A stretch of 64,000 bases of DNA from Bifidobacterium catenulatum PV20-2. Its GTDB lineage: Bacteria; Actinomycetota; Actinomycetes; Actinomycetales; Bifidobacteriaceae. Of the stretch, positions 7,575 to 17,422 are shown piece by piece (position 1 is the stretch's first letter; every line of letters starts with the position of its first letter). Made by a program: the position numbers and the translations under genes. The stretch covers positions 1,736,001-1,800,000 of the forward strand of contig NZ_CP007456.1 of the NCBI RefSeq assembly GCF_000800455.1, given 5' to 3'. The notes below the pieces were generated by a model that saw nothing but the letters and a program-made list of their open reading frames with translations, did not search any database and was not told where the DNA came from.

Positions 7575-10247
7575 TCACAGCGCCATCTGCAGATGGTGCG
7601 TTCCTGCAGCGAGATCGACACGCTCATGATCGACGATATCCACGAATGCCGTAGTCCCGGCAGGTACCACAACCGTCAGATCAAGCACATTGTCATCGAC
7701 CTTCCACTGCACTCCCGCCTTGCCATACGGGGTGATGTGCGAGGTTTCAGCGTAGGTGAGCTCTCCCCCGACCGCCGGAGCTATACGGAATCGTTTCCAG
7801 CCGGGTTCAACGGCTTCGAGGCCACCGATGCGCGCGTGCATCCATTCGGCCACCGATCCGAGCGCGTAATGGTTGAACGAGGTCATGCCGCCGGGGTTCA
7901 ACGAACCATCGGCACGCATGGAATCCCAACGCTCCCATGTGGTGGTGGCTCCCATGGTCACTTGATACAACCAGCTTGGGCATTCGGTGGAGGTCAGCAA
8001 TGCATAGGCTTCGTCGCTATGGCCGGTCATGGTCAATGCGGGGAGTACGAATGGCGTGCCAGCAAAGCCAGTGCTTACCTTGCCGCCGGATTCACGCACG
8101 AGACAAGCGAGTCGATTCCCAGCCTTCACGCGGCGTACCGGTTCGCCATCAAGCAGTCCGAATGCGATGGCGAGCGCATAGGCGCACTGGGTGTCGGATG
8201 TCATGGTGCCGTCGAGGTTGGTGAAACGCTGCAGGAATCCGTCGACCACGCGATCACGCAAGGCCGCGAACCGCGCCTCATCATCGGTTTTGCCAAGAAT
8301 ATGCGCGATTTGTGTGCCTTGCATGCAGCTGCGCGCATAGAAGGCGGTGGCGACCAGTTCTTTTTCGGTCATGGCCTGCGTTGGATCTTCCGGAGGCGCG
8401 GTCGGATCAAGCCAATCGCCAAGCTGCCCAAGTGAATAGTTGGGCTTGCGATCCCACACGCCATCAGACGAAAGGTAACCAGCCACCTCATCAATCCAAT
8501 CGCGGATCAAATCGTAGGAGTCGTCGAGTACCTGCACGTCTCCGCTTTCCATATACAGCGTCCACGGCACTTCCACGGCCGAATCACCCCATGTGGAGAT
8601 AGCTTGCGGATGCGCCCATACGCCCAATGGCACGAATGGCACGTAGAACGGCACCGTTCCCCACTTGACCTGGTCGGCGCGCACATCCTTAAGCCAGCTT
8701 TTCAGGAACCCGTACACGTCATACAAGTAGGCTGCGGTGGATGCGAACAGGCAGATATCTCCCGTCCACCCCATGCGTTCGTCTCGTTGCGGGCAGTCGG
8801 TCGGAATAGACACGAAGTTGGAACGCATCGACCATACAGCATTCTCATGCAAACGATTGAGCAGCGGGTTCGAGGTGGTCAATTCGCCGGTGCGTTCCAT
8901 TACGGAATGGTAGACGTGACAGTCCATGTCTGCAACGGTCAATTCGCTCACAAATCCTTCGATTTGCACGTATCGGAAGCCATGCATTGCGAATCGCGGC
9001 TCCCACCACACATCGGTGCCATTGGAAGTATATACATCACACTGCTGGCCTCGGCGCAAGGTTCGTGTGGCGATGGAACCGTCCGGTTCCATCACTTCCA
9101 CATGCCTCAATGTTACGCTTTGCCCCGCTTTCAGATCACGCATGCGCAGGCGAATGCGCTGCGAACAGTTCTGACCAAAGTCAACCAGCCATATGCCACG
9201 GCCATCTTCCATGGTTCCAACGCGTTCGATGCTGACTGGCTCATGCGACTCATGGGCTCGAACCGGCGATGTTGCAGGGTTTTCGATGCGTGCCGGGTCA
9301 TACATCACTTCCGCAACCGGCTGCCATGAGCTATCGTCAAATCCCGGCTGCGACCATCCCGGCTGTTCCAGTCGAGCATCATATCGTTCGCCTTCGCATA
9401 GATCCGAGCAGACAATCGGTCCGAGCGAAGACTTCCACTGGCGGTCCCATGCGTTGGAATAGATGTTCTGCATGCTGCCGTCGGCGTATTCGACTTCAAG
9501 TTGTGCAAACACGGCGATGCGATCGCCGTAGAAGTTGACGTAGCCACCGTCAAAGCCGAGTCGGCCGCGGTACCATCCGTCTCCAAGCCAGAATCCCAAT
9601 GCGTTGGCACCGGACTGCAGTTCGTCGGTCACATCGTAGGTGAGGCATTCCACGCGCTGGTCGTAGTTGGTCCAGCCTGGCACAAGCGCGTCATTGCCTA
9701 CTTTGACGCCGTTGATTTCGGCTTCCACAAGGCCGAGTGCGCTCAGATACAGGCGTGCGCGCTTGGGTCGTTCCTTCAGTTCAACTTCGGTGCGCACCAA
9801 TGGCAGGTGACGATGGTCGGTTTCGGATTCGTTCCACGATGGTCCGACGAAATCGGCGACATGCTCATGTTCTTCCAAGAGTCCGACTTCGAAATGCAGA
9901 GTTGCGCTCGGTTTGCCCAATGGCTTATGGCTTGCCGAAACCGCCTGCATGGTGGCGAATACCTCTTCACGTGAGGCGAGCGGCGCAAATTGCCATGGGA
10001 TAAGCACGGACGTGTCGGTGGGCAGGTAGGTACGTTCTTCCACGCTCTGCCCACCGGGAACACGTCGGGTGACTTTGAGCAGAATCTGCGCATCGACGGG
10101 CAGCATGCCGGAGCAGACCCATGTCATGCGTGGGGTTGCCGTGTTGATGCCAAGCGCGTCTCCCGGGTAGTGTTCCACGGTGAAGCTGATGATGTCGAGA
10201 TCCGAATCCAGCGTACTGGGCACAATCTGCGAATCAGTAATGGCCAT
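7575..10247 (-). CDS. GH78 alpha-L-rhamnosidase
   Basis: This is an 890-residue family 78 enzyme, expected to remove terminal alpha-L-rhamnose from plant glycosides such as flavonoid rutinosides; no signal peptide is seen, so it is cytoplasmic. The beta-domains lie in the first ~440 residues (RLYLSALGLVEAEINGVKVG, LGFWLGDGWYRGRLGF). The (alpha/alpha)6 barrel starts near 450. The family hallmark DCPQRDERMGWTGD is at about 484-497 and contains the conserved acidic residues; YALGSVAEWMH near the end is also typical. The ATG at 10247 is preceded by AAAGGAGT. An upstream in-frame ATG at 10283 is disfavoured. It sits between two MFS genes, with a divergent LacI gene further on. Confidence 0.95.
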   Translation of the reverse strand: MAITDSQIVPSTLDSDLDIISFTVEHYPGDALGINTATPRMTWVCSGMLPVDAQILLKVTRRVPGGQSVEERTYLPTDTSVLIPWQFAPLASREEVFATMQAVSASHKPLGKPSATLHFEVGLLEEHEHVADFVGPSWNESETDHRHLPLVRTEVELKERPKRARLYLSALGLVEAEINGVKVGNDALVPGWTNYDQRVECLTYDVTDELQSGANALGFWLGDGWYRGRLGFDGGYVNFYGDRIAVFAQLEVEYADGSMQNIYSNAWDRQWKSSLGPIVCSDLCEGERYDARLEQPGWSQPGFDDSSWQPVAEVMYDPARIENPATSPVRAHESHEPVSIERVGTMEDGRGIWLVDFGQNCSQRIRLRMRDLKAGQSVTLRHVEVMEPDGSIATRTLRRGQQCDVYTSNGTDVWWEPRFAMHGFRYVQIEGFVSELTVADMDCHVYHSVMERTGELTTSNPLLNRLHENAVWSMRSNFVSIPTDCPQRDERMGWTGDICLFASTAAYLYDVYGFLKSWLKDVRADQVKWGTVPFYVPFVPLGVWAHPQAISTWGDSAVEVPWTLYMESGDVQVLDDSYDLIRDWIDEVAGYLSSDGVWDRKPNYSLGQLGDWLDPTAPPEDPTQAMTEKELVATAFYARSCMQGTQIAHILGKTDDEARFAALRDRVVDGFLQRFTNLDGTMTSDTQCAYALAIAFGLLDGEPVRRVKAGNRLACLVRESGGKVSTGFAGTPFVLPALTMTGHSDEAYALLTSTECPSWLYQVTMGATTTWERWDSMRADGSLNPGGMTSFNHYALGSVAEWMHARIGGLEAVEPGWKRFRIAPAVGGELTYAETSHITPYGKAGVQWKVDDNVLDLTVVVPAGTTAFVDIVDHERVDLAAGTHHLQMAL

Positions 10248-10441
10248 GATGACTCCTTTGTCTGCAAAAAGATAACGAATCACTTGTGTGTGATGGTGAG
10301 GAAACCAAAGTCCGAGCCACGTTGCAAGGAGAGAGATGAACGGCGACGATGGCTGGGACTTTGGTTGATAATCTCAAGTTATTGGATAGTTGAAATTGCG
10401 ATTGGCGATATTAAGTTTTTATGTGATTGTTGTTGTACTAA

Positions 10442-11740
10442 TCAGGCTGCAATCTTGCGCGCCTGACGCTCTTCATCGGTGCCGTACTTCTTCTGGGCAC
10501 GAATCATGATGGTACCGGCGACGCCTTCAATCACCACGATGCCGAAGAAGCACCACATGGTGGTCTGGATGGTTTCCGGAAGCACCAGAGCCGGGGTGAT
10601 GAGTGCGAACAGGCCGCAGCACAGGCGGGAGAAACCGTTGATGAAGCCCTGCACGGATGCACGGATCTCGATCGGGAAGGATTCCTGAGTCCACACCTTG
10701 TACAACGCCTCGCCTGCCAGCGGAGAGCCGAGGTTCATAAACGCGGTCGCACCTACGATGACCCACAGGTTCGTGCCACCCATGGCCATGGCGGCCATGG
10801 CGATCAGGGAGATGATGATGCCTGCGAAGAACGCCTTGTTGCGATACTTGCCACCTGCAATGGATGCGAACACGATGTTGATCACAAGGGTCACAAAGTT
10901 GAGAATGATGCCCAGACCAGTGGCCAGGGACTGGGTGGCGCCGGCTTTGGAGAACATGTAGGTTTGGAATTGCCCCCATGTGTTGGCTAGCAGGTTCCAA
11001 CCGACGTAGAAGATGACAATGGCGAGGCAGTAGGTGAGCAAGACCTTCTTGTCGGCACCGAACAGCACCTTGGTCACCGATACCTTGCCGCCTGCGGCAG
11101 CGGCCGGACGAGCCGCGTCACGGGCGTCGGCGGCTTCGTGGAAACGGCGGAAGGTCGGCGAAAGCAGACGCCACAGCCATGCGATGACTGCGAACACCGC
11201 GAGAATGGCGAACACCACACGGCCACCGGTCGCACCCGGCATGGCGGAGACGAGGAACGCACAGATGAAGGAGATGAACACGCCCACCTGCCAGAAGACC
11301 TGCGTGGTGGAGACGAGCTGTGCTGCGGTAGCGTCGTCCGGAGCGTCATGGGAGACGATGGTCATGGAGACCGGCAAATCGGCGCCGGACGCAAGACCCG
11401 CGATGATCAGGCCGATAAGCAGCATGGTGAAGTTAGGAGCGAACACGCAGATGGCAGCACCGATGGCGTAGAACAGGTTGATCCAGTTGAAGAACAGCAC
11501 GCGACCGATTTTGTCGGCTAAACGCCCGCCGAACAGCGAGCCGAATGCAATGGCGAAGGTCAGAATACCGGAAAGTAGGCCAACCTGCGTGGTATCAAGG
11601 CCAAGGCCCTCCTGCCAGACCACAATGGTTGCCGACAGTCCGACGATAATGCCGGACCCCAGCATCGATCCGATGCCTGCCGCGAAGGCAAGCGGCATGT
11701 ATTCGCCTAATCCCTTGCTCTTCTTAGTTGAAGTATTCAT
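10442..11740 (-). CDS. MFS sugar transporter (sugar-porter type)
   Basis: This is a 432-residue, 12-helix MFS protein with the sugar-porter motif GGRLADKIGRVLFFN between helices 2 and 3. A large cytoplasmic loop (FRRFHEAADARDAARPAAAA) lies between helices 6 and 7. It differs from the two GPH-like MFS proteins in this window. The start has AAGGAAAGGG upstream. It precedes the GH78 gene on the same strand (194-base gap) and is divergent from the LacI regulator at 12072, so rhamnoside or a similar plant glycoside is the likely substrate. This is inferred from context only. Confidence 0.88.
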   Translation of the reverse strand: MNTSTKKSKGLGEYMPLAFAAGIGSMLGSGIIVGLSATIVVWQEGLGLDTTQVGLLSGILTFAIAFGSLFGGRLADKIGRVLFFNWINLFYAIGAAICVFAPNFTMLLIGLIIAGLASGADLPVSMTIVSHDAPDDATAAQLVSTTQVFWQVGVFISFICAFLVSAMPGATGGRVVFAILAVFAVIAWLWRLLSPTFRRFHEAADARDAARPAAAAGGKVSVTKVLFGADKKVLLTYCLAIVIFYVGWNLLANTWGQFQTYMFSKAGATQSLATGLGIILNFVTLVINIVFASIAGGKYRNKAFFAGIIISLIAMAAMAMGGTNLWVIVGATAFMNLGSPLAGEALYKVWTQESFPIEIRASVQGFINGFSRLCCGLFALITPALVLPETIQTTMWCFFGIVVIEGVAGTIMIRAQKKYGTDEERQARKIAA

Positions 11741-12071
11741 CGCCCTTTCCTTACTTTTTCATACTTGCATGTGTTTTTCATACACATACACCCTTCTTTT
11801 TCAAATGGTTTTCACTGCGATTTCAAATCGTCAGGACTTCTCCTTTGATCTGCCCAACATTTGAAAATCACTGCGATTTCCATCTCTTCATCACAGAACA
11901 TCCCGCCGTCTTCAGCAGCACCTTCAGTGACGTCGTGATTGAAATAGTACATTCATTTTTAAAAATTTCAAAATCATAGTGCGTTTTTCAATATATGATT
12001 TCAAAGGAGAGCGCGTAGACTATCTGATATATCAATAGATAAGCGGCTTACGTACGAACAGGAGCAATCTC
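11741..12071. promoter_or_regulatory. Divergent promoter region with repeated LacI-operator candidates
   Basis: This 331-base gap has no gene. It holds a direct repeat TCACTGCGATTTC (11812-11824 and 11868-11880) and an inverted pair TTTTCAAATG (11797-11806) and CATTTGAAAA (11858-11867). Nearer LacI is a second inverted pair, AAATCATA (11971-11978) and TATGATTT (11994-12001). Related TGAAATTGCGATT lies at 10391-10403, upstream of the GH78 gene. These are plausible targets of the adjacent LacI protein. Confidence 0.45.
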
Positions 12072-13121
12072 ATGCCAGCATCAAAACGTGTGGGCGTTTC
12101 CGACATCGCCAAACATGCCGGCGTCTCCATCGGCACCGTATCCAACTATCTCAACTATCCGGAACGTGTATCAGACACGTTAAAAGAGAAAATCGGTATA
12201 AGCATCAAAGAACTGGGATACACCCCGCGCAGAAACACACCACTGCCCCAACAAGAGAATGCCGGCCCTCAGCTCATCGGATATATCATGACCGACATCG
12301 AACATTCCCTGTTCACTTTCATTCACGAAGGAGCGCAGGAAGTCTGTGAAGAAAACAACCTGCAGCTTATCGCATTGAACGCATCATCCGACGAGCAACG
12401 GCAAAGCGAACTGGTGAAAACACTTATCGACATGAACGTGTCCGGAATTCTGCTGAGCACCGTATCGGACTCCCCCGAAGATGTCGCAGCCGCCCGCGCG
12501 GCAAATATTCCCATCATTCTGCTCGACCACACCAATCCACGCCATGCCGACCAAGTGTGCTGCGTGCTCGAAAACAATATGGCGGCCGGTCAGATCGCGG
12601 CCGACGAACTCATTCGTATCGGATGCCGACGCGTTGCCTTCGCCGCGCACTCATTCGACTATGAATCAGTGCAGGATCGACAGATGGGCGTCGAGAAAAC
12701 CATCGCACGTGCGCATGGAAGCACGCAATTAGAACTCATCAATTCCAAAGGTCTGATGTTCGAAGACGGCTACCAGCTCGGTCTGGACCTCATCAACAGA
12801 ATGAAGCGTGACGGATTGGACGCCATTCCCGACGGCATCATCACCGCTTCGGACGCACTTGCTTCAGGTGTGATATCAGCCTTCCACGAGCATGAAGGGC
12901 CACGCATCCCAGAAGATATCTGCGTCATCGGCACGGAAGGGACGCGTTTGGACTCCAATTGCCCCATGCCACTGACCGTGGTGAGCGCCCCTAGCGTCGA
13001 CATGGGACGCAAGGCCATGACGCAAATGCTTGATTACGTAGACAATCCCGCCGCACACGTGCATAGCACCACGCTTATCGAGCCAACGCTGATTCGACGT
13101 GCATCCACGCGCGCCGAATAG
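12072..13121 (+). CDS. LacI-family transcriptional regulator
   Basis: This is a 349-residue LacI/GalR repressor. Residues 6-55 are the HTH and hinge (VSDIAKHAGVSIGTVSNYLN, then PERVSDTLKEKI and ELGYTPRRN). Residues 70-340 form the periplasmic-binding-protein-like sensor domain, starting LIGYIMTDIEHSLFTFIHEG and ending with TVVSAPSVDMGRKAM. The start follows AGGAGC at normal spacing. It is divergent from the MFS-GH78 genes with repeated elements between, so it most likely controls rhamnoside uptake and cleavage. The effector is unknown. Confidence 0.93.
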   Translation: MPASKRVGVSDIAKHAGVSIGTVSNYLNYPERVSDTLKEKIGISIKELGYTPRRNTPLPQQENAGPQLIGYIMTDIEHSLFTFIHEGAQEVCEENNLQLIALNASSDEQRQSELVKTLIDMNVSGILLSTVSDSPEDVAAARAANIPIILLDHTNPRHADQVCCVLENNMAAGQIAADELIRIGCRRVAFAAHSFDYESVQDRQMGVEKTIARAHGSTQLELINSKGLMFEDGYQLGLDLINRMKRDGLDAIPDGIITASDALASGVISAFHEHEGPRIPEDICVIGTEGTRLDSNCPMPLTVVSAPSVDMGRKAMTQMLDYVDNPAAHVHSTTLIEPTLIRRASTRAE

Positions 13122-13174
13122 CAGCCATATCAGCGTATACATCGCAATACATATACAAGGGTGAGTCCGCTCTA

Positions 13175-13440
13175 TCAAGCGAGCCCACTCTTGCTCAAGT
13201 GTTGCGTTATATTGCCTTGCCTATATCGTTTTTGATTAATGTTCACCGTGTTGATGAACTCTTCCGGATCGATGTGTTCGATATCAAGATCCTTAGCTGG
13301 ATTAGACGTGTCGAGATTATTGACGAGCACGTCGATTTTGCCTTTATTGGCAACCACGGCTTCCACAGCAGAAACGTAGGTCTCATCTTGTGAAGCGTCA
13401 TTGTAGACGAATCTCACTGTGCCCGGCAGGGTCAGACAAC
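13175..13440 (-). pseudogene. Remnant of a short-chain dehydrogenase/reductase gene
   Basis: The minus-strand frame contains a recognisable SDR middle segment: VRFVYNDASQDETY, then GKIDVLVNNLDTSNPAKDLD, then EEFINTVNIN. The IDVLVNN stretch is the SDR beta-4 NNAG region. The Rossmann glycine motif upstream and the Tyr-x3-Lys catalytic segment downstream are both missing. After VNIN the sequence departs from the family and ends. This is therefore a fragment of an SDR of about 250 residues with both ends lost. It is the only coding trace in the 13122-13633 gap. Confidence 0.65.
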
Positions 13441-13568
13441 CCTTCGATAATTGGTTGCGCAATTGTTTTCGCATCGAAATTATGTGATATTCGCATGCTG
13501 GCGCGGCTACAGTTTGCACCGGCACACATCGCACAAAGTGAAGTGAAAAACAACAGATAGCACGAAGT

Positions 13569-13609
13569 CCTCTGCAGTAAGTTGTCGCTCTCCCGACTTA
13601 CTGCAGAGG
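13569..13609. terminator. Hairpin between LacI/SDR remnant and GH3
   Basis: CCTCTGCAGTAAGT and ACTTACTGCAGAGG form a perfect 14-base-pair stem with a 13-base loop. The plus-strand tail TCTTTGTTTTATTTC is U-rich, and the hairpin lies 25 bases beyond the stop of the GH3 gene read from the right, so it may serve either direction. Confidence 0.6.
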
Positions 13610-13633
13610 TCTTTGTTTTATTTCGTTTCGCTT

Positions 13634-15976
13634 TTACGCGACGGTGAAGGTGGTGCGCTTCAAGTGTTCACGACGGCTGGAATGGCCGATAAGCACTTCA
13701 AATTCGCCCGGCTCAACAATTCGGTTAGCTTCAGAATCGACGATGGTGCAATCGGAAACCGGAATATCGAAGGCAACGGTCTTGCTCTCGCCCGGTTCTA
13801 GTTCCACACGCTGGAATGCCTTGAGTTCACGATCAGTCCAGCTGTAGGAGGTCACGATGTCGCCGATGTAGAGCTGCACTACTTCCGTGCCCTTGCGATC
13901 GCCCGTATTGGTGATGGTGATTTCAGCATGCACAGTATCGGTTTCAGCAAACGTTCCGGATTCCGGAACATTGGTGACGGTCGGCTCTCCGTATTCGAAC
14001 GTGGTGTAGCTCAGACCTTCGCCGAATGCGAATGCCGGATTCTGCGTGAGGTCGGCGTAACGGCTGCCGTGCTGGCCTCGAATCTGGTTGTAGTAGACCG
14101 GCAGCTGCCCTGCGTGACGCGGGAAGGTGATCGGCAGACGTCCGCTCGGCTCGGTTTCGCCGAGAATGATTTCGGCGATGGCCTGACCACCCTTCATGCC
14201 CGGGCTTGGAGCCCACAGCAGGGCCGAAGTGCCTTCGGCTGGAGTTTCGTCGACAATCACACCGTTGGTGCCGATCACGGATGCCGGCAGCACTTGCGGC
14301 TTGGAGCTGACGAGCACCACCACGAACGGCTTGCCGGTTTCGCGAGCCACGTTCGACAGCGCATCGATCAGTGCATTCTGGCCGCCGAGCAATTCGAGCG
14401 TGGCGGTGGAGCAGCCTTCACCAATGACTTGAATCACATCGCCCACCACGGCCACGATCAAGTCGCTTTTGCGTGCGTTTTCCACGGCTTCGTCAAGCAG
14501 CACGCGGTCAAGCTTGGCGGAAACGCCGATCTTCGGGCGAGGCTGGCCATCCGGATAGAACTCGCCTTCCGGATCGGGCACCAAATCCACGATGTTGGCA
14601 CCGCGAGAGTACACGACCTCGCAGTCTTTCGGAGCGAGCTGCTTGAAACCATCAAGCACGGTGGTGATCATTTCACGCGGGTGACCGTCAGGCATCCAGT
14701 TGATCTGGCCGGAGCTGCCGGCCCAGTCGCCCAGCTGGGTCTGGGCGTCGTCGGCAATCGGGCCAACGACCGCGATACGCTTCGCACCGGCCACGTTGAA
14801 CGGTAGTGAACCGTTGTTCTTCAGCAATGCCACGGCTTCGCGAGCCACTTCAAGGTTGAGCCGCTGATGCTCTTCGGAACCGATCACTGCATCGATACGC
14901 TTCTGGTCGGGCAAGCGTGGATCTTCGAACAGTCCAAGACGGAACTTCAGTGCGAGAATACGAGCCACGGCGGCATCGATCAACGATTCGTCAAGCAGAC
15001 CGGTCTTCACGGCTTCGATCGCACCCTCGTAGAACTTTGGCGTGGTCATCACCAAGTCGTTGCCGGACTTGACCGCGTCAGCGGCGGCCTGCACATAGTC
15101 CGGCTTAACCTTCTGCTCCCATACGGAACGGCCGACATTGTCCCAGTCGGTGATAAGCGTACCCCGATAGCCCCAAGCGCCACGCAATTTGTCGGAAAGC
15201 AGCCACTTGTTGAAGGTGACCGGTACGCCTTCGATGGATTCGTAGCCGAGCATGAAGGTGCCGCAGCCTTCCTTGGCCACGCGTTCAAACGGCGGCAGGA
15301 ACCAGGATTCCAGTTTGCGGTGACTCAGGTCAGCTTCGGAAGCGTCACGACCTCCCTGGGTTTCGGAATAGCCTGCGAAATGCTTGGCGCATGCGAGGAT
15401 CGCATCTTTGGCGAGCGGCTCGCCCGCCTTGGCTCCACCCTGATAGCCTTTGACGATGGACGATGCCATTTCGCCGATCAGGTACGGGTCCTCGCCAAAG
15501 GTTTCGCCCACGCGACCCCAACGGGTGTCTCGCGCGATGCACAGCACCGGGGAGAACGTCCAATGCACGCCGGTGGTTGACACTTCCTCGGCGGTGGCAC
15601 GGCCCGCGGCCTGCACTTTTTCGGAATCCCACGTGGTCGCCATGCCCAATTGTTCCGGGAAAATGGTGGCCCCCGGCCAGAAGGAATAGCCGTGAATGCA
15701 GTCGTCACCAATCACCAGCGGAATGCCGAGACGGGTTTTGACGTTCACCGTTTCCACGGCTTTCGGCAGATCGGATGGCGAGGTGTGCAGAATGGAACCG
15801 ACATGCTTGTTGACGATTAGATCGTCCAAATCGCCGCTTCGCGCGTCAAGCTGCATCATCTGTCCGACTTTTTCCTCAAGGGTCATACGACCAAGCAGAT
15901 CGGCGATGCGTTCCTCAGTGGGAAGTTCCGGATTCTTATAGGGCAGATTTACCGTATTTTCAGTGGTTTCGGCCAT
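13634..15976 (-). CDS. GH3 beta-glucosidase/beta-xylosidase-type enzyme
   Basis: This is a 780-residue family 3 enzyme, cytoplasmic, without signal peptide, and distinct from the GH3 at 1804. The barrel begins RMTLEEKVGQMMQLDAR. It has IGDDCIHGYSFWPGATIFPE, ACAKHFAGYSETQGGRD with the substrate-binding KH, and GTLITDWDNVG, where D277 is the expected nucleophile. The second domain follows (LLKNNGSLPFNVAGAKRIAV, VVGDVIQVIGEGCSTATLEL), and a C-terminal fibronectin-like domain carries EVVQLYIGDIVTSY. Exo-beta-1,4-glucosidases and barley-type exo-glucanases share this architecture. The start has GAGGAAAG upstream. A perfect palindrome 40 bases upstream (16016-16027) recurs before the MFS gene at 26143 and suggests common control. 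Confidence 0.93.
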   Translation of the reverse strand: MAETTENTVNLPYKNPELPTEERIADLLGRMTLEEKVGQMMQLDARSGDLDDLIVNKHVGSILHTSPSDLPKAVETVNVKTRLGIPLVIGDDCIHGYSFWPGATIFPEQLGMATTWDSEKVQAAGRATAEEVSTTGVHWTFSPVLCIARDTRWGRVGETFGEDPYLIGEMASSIVKGYQGGAKAGEPLAKDAILACAKHFAGYSETQGGRDASEADLSHRKLESWFLPPFERVAKEGCGTFMLGYESIEGVPVTFNKWLLSDKLRGAWGYRGTLITDWDNVGRSVWEQKVKPDYVQAAADAVKSGNDLVMTTPKFYEGAIEAVKTGLLDESLIDAAVARILALKFRLGLFEDPRLPDQKRIDAVIGSEEHQRLNLEVAREAVALLKNNGSLPFNVAGAKRIAVVGPIADDAQTQLGDWAGSSGQINWMPDGHPREMITTVLDGFKQLAPKDCEVVYSRGANIVDLVPDPEGEFYPDGQPRPKIGVSAKLDRVLLDEAVENARKSDLIVAVVGDVIQVIGEGCSTATLELLGGQNALIDALSNVARETGKPFVVVLVSSKPQVLPASVIGTNGVIVDETPAEGTSALLWAPSPGMKGGQAIAEIILGETEPSGRLPITFPRHAGQLPVYYNQIRGQHGSRYADLTQNPAFAFGEGLSYTTFEYGEPTVTNVPESGTFAETDTVHAEITITNTGDRKGTEVVQLYIGDIVTSYSWTDRELKAFQRVELEPGESKTVAFDIPVSDCTIVDSEANRIVEPGEFEVLIGHSSRREHLKRTTFTVA

Positions 15977-16015
15977 GGATTGCTCACTTTCCTCATTGAA
16001 GCGATTTCATTTAAT

Positions 16016-16027
16016 TACCAATTGGTA
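16016..16027. promoter_or_regulatory. Operator candidate TACCA-AT-TGGTA
   Basis: A perfect 12-base palindrome lies 40 bases upstream of the GH3 start. The same TACCA-N2-TGGTA arrangement occurs upstream of the MFS gene at 27556-27567, which implies a shared regulator, probably one of the TetR proteins. Confidence 0.55.
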
Positions 16028-16149
16028 GTTTAGTATATCATATACGCATCCGCAACTCGACATAACCCCATCAACGCAAAAGGCAAGAGACCATCAGCCC
16101 CTCGCCTTTTCGCACGCGCATGCAATGCAATCTCAACAAGTATCCAAAA

Positions 16150-16647
16150 TCAACGATACGCATCCCACAACGGAGATGGAAACAGCATGTTTTCTATCTG
16201 AGCCCACTCTTTGCACAAATCAACTTCAGGCTCGCGCAACCACCATAATTGCATGCCATCCATGATTTCCATGGACTTACGCACCACCGGACGCATACTC
16301 GACTTCCGCGAACCCAATTACGGAGGAATCAGCCAAGGATATCGCGAATAATTCTCCCAAATATCGTCCATACGAGCAGTGAATTCATCATGCAACGGAT
16401 GTTCGGGATTCAACGATTCCGCAGAAAGCACGGTAAACAACTGCACCATCATGCGGCGTCGCGAATTATGCCGCACCAAATAACGCAAGTATGCGGGAAA
16501 CAGCGGCGCGGTAGGATCACTGCCAGGCATACCGGATGCGAAGAAATCCTCAGCAGTCCCCGCCCACCCCGTAATGCGGATGCGACGATACTGCGCAACG
16601 AGGCGTTGCTGGCCGGTTGAGAGGGAACATACGAGATTCCCTAACAA
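16150..16647 (-). pseudogene. Degraded TetR-family regulator
   Basis: The minus-strand frame from about 16590 to 16150 matches the intact TetR at 20395 almost residue by residue: AEDFFASGMPGSDPTAPLFP, YLVRHNSRRRMMVQLFTVLS, WWLREPEVDLCKEW, LFPSPLWDAYR. A TAA stop replaces the glutamine codon after PWLIPP (near 16320), and the frame continues unchanged behind it. The whole N-terminal HTH is gone; upstream of the conserved part the sequence no longer resembles TetR. It is a paralogue remnant sitting just upstream of the GH3 gene it may once have controlled. Confidence 0.85.
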
Positions 16648-16846
16648 CTATCCTCAAACCCAGTGATAGCAAGACTTTCAGCGATTACTGGTTTGATTGC
16701 AGCACTCTATTTGTCACTCTAAGCGCCTATCAGGGCATCTGATTTACACATTTACTCTTTTTACTCTTCGCGGTTTTGAAAAGAGTAACAAAACGTTGGA
16801 ATTCCAACGTTCTTACTTACACTTTTACACTTTGCAGAGTTGTCTA

Positions 16847-17422
16847 TCATGTGCATTTTCTGTTCAAAAGCCTCAAACCTATTAACATATTGAACTTTGG
16901 AATCGACCACGATTCGTAGGCAGCGTGGTACCGCCTTTTCAGCTGTCGCAGCACCTCCGCCAGCTCGGTGTCATGGTGCAGCTGGACATACACGACCCCA
17001 GTGGCCGACGATGAATTCAGAGGCTCGGAGAAACAGGTGCCGACGGGCTCGAGATCGGCGGAGATGAAACCGTCGACCGATGAAAGCTCGTCGATCGTGC
17101 TGATGTCCACGAGTCTTCCGGTCTGGACGGGAAGATCGATATTGGCGACGATTCCCGGAATCGATTCCGATGCCTCGCAATCATATTCACAATTCAGCGA
17201 TGCCGCAGTGATGGGTCTGGAGGAATCCAGCTTCCTCGCGACGTCCAGTACCTCCGTCACATCCGCTATGTCATGCACGTAATGCAGATTCGCATCGTGC
17301 GGATACAGCGGAGTGTACTTACGTTCCGTGATAACGTCCACGCGGTCTCCAGGCACGAATTTGACCAAGTGACAGTAGGCGTCGGTTTTACCTGAATTGA
17401 GCAGAATCACATGTTCACTCAT
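16847..17422 (-). CDS. ATP-grasp-like protein lacking the catalytic core
   Basis: This 191-residue protein has an N-terminal half that looks like a pre-ATP-grasp domain: HVILLNSGKTDAYCHLVKF, then DRVDVITERKY, then VLDVARKLDSSRPITAASLN, parallel to the first ~100 residues of its neighbour at 17415. From about residue 101 it continues with DELSSVDGFISADLEPVGTC and SSSATGVVYVQLHHDTELAE, which resembles the C-terminal subdomain of ATP-grasp ligases. The nucleotide-binding core between them, usually 200 or more residues, is absent. The ATG at 17422 overlaps the ligase stop by 8 bases (ATGAGTGA) and has AAAGGA upstream, so the two are probably translationally coupled. It may be an in-frame deletion product or a non-catalytic partner. 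Confidence 0.65.
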   Translation of the reverse strand: MSEHVILLNSGKTDAYCHLVKFVPGDRVDVITERKYTPLYPHDANLHYVHDIADVTEVLDVARKLDSSRPITAASLNCEYDCEASESIPGIVANIDLPVQTGRLVDISTIDELSSVDGFISADLEPVGTCFSEPLNSSSATGVVYVQLHHDTELAEVLRQLKRRYHAAYESWSIPKFNMLIGLRLLNRKCT

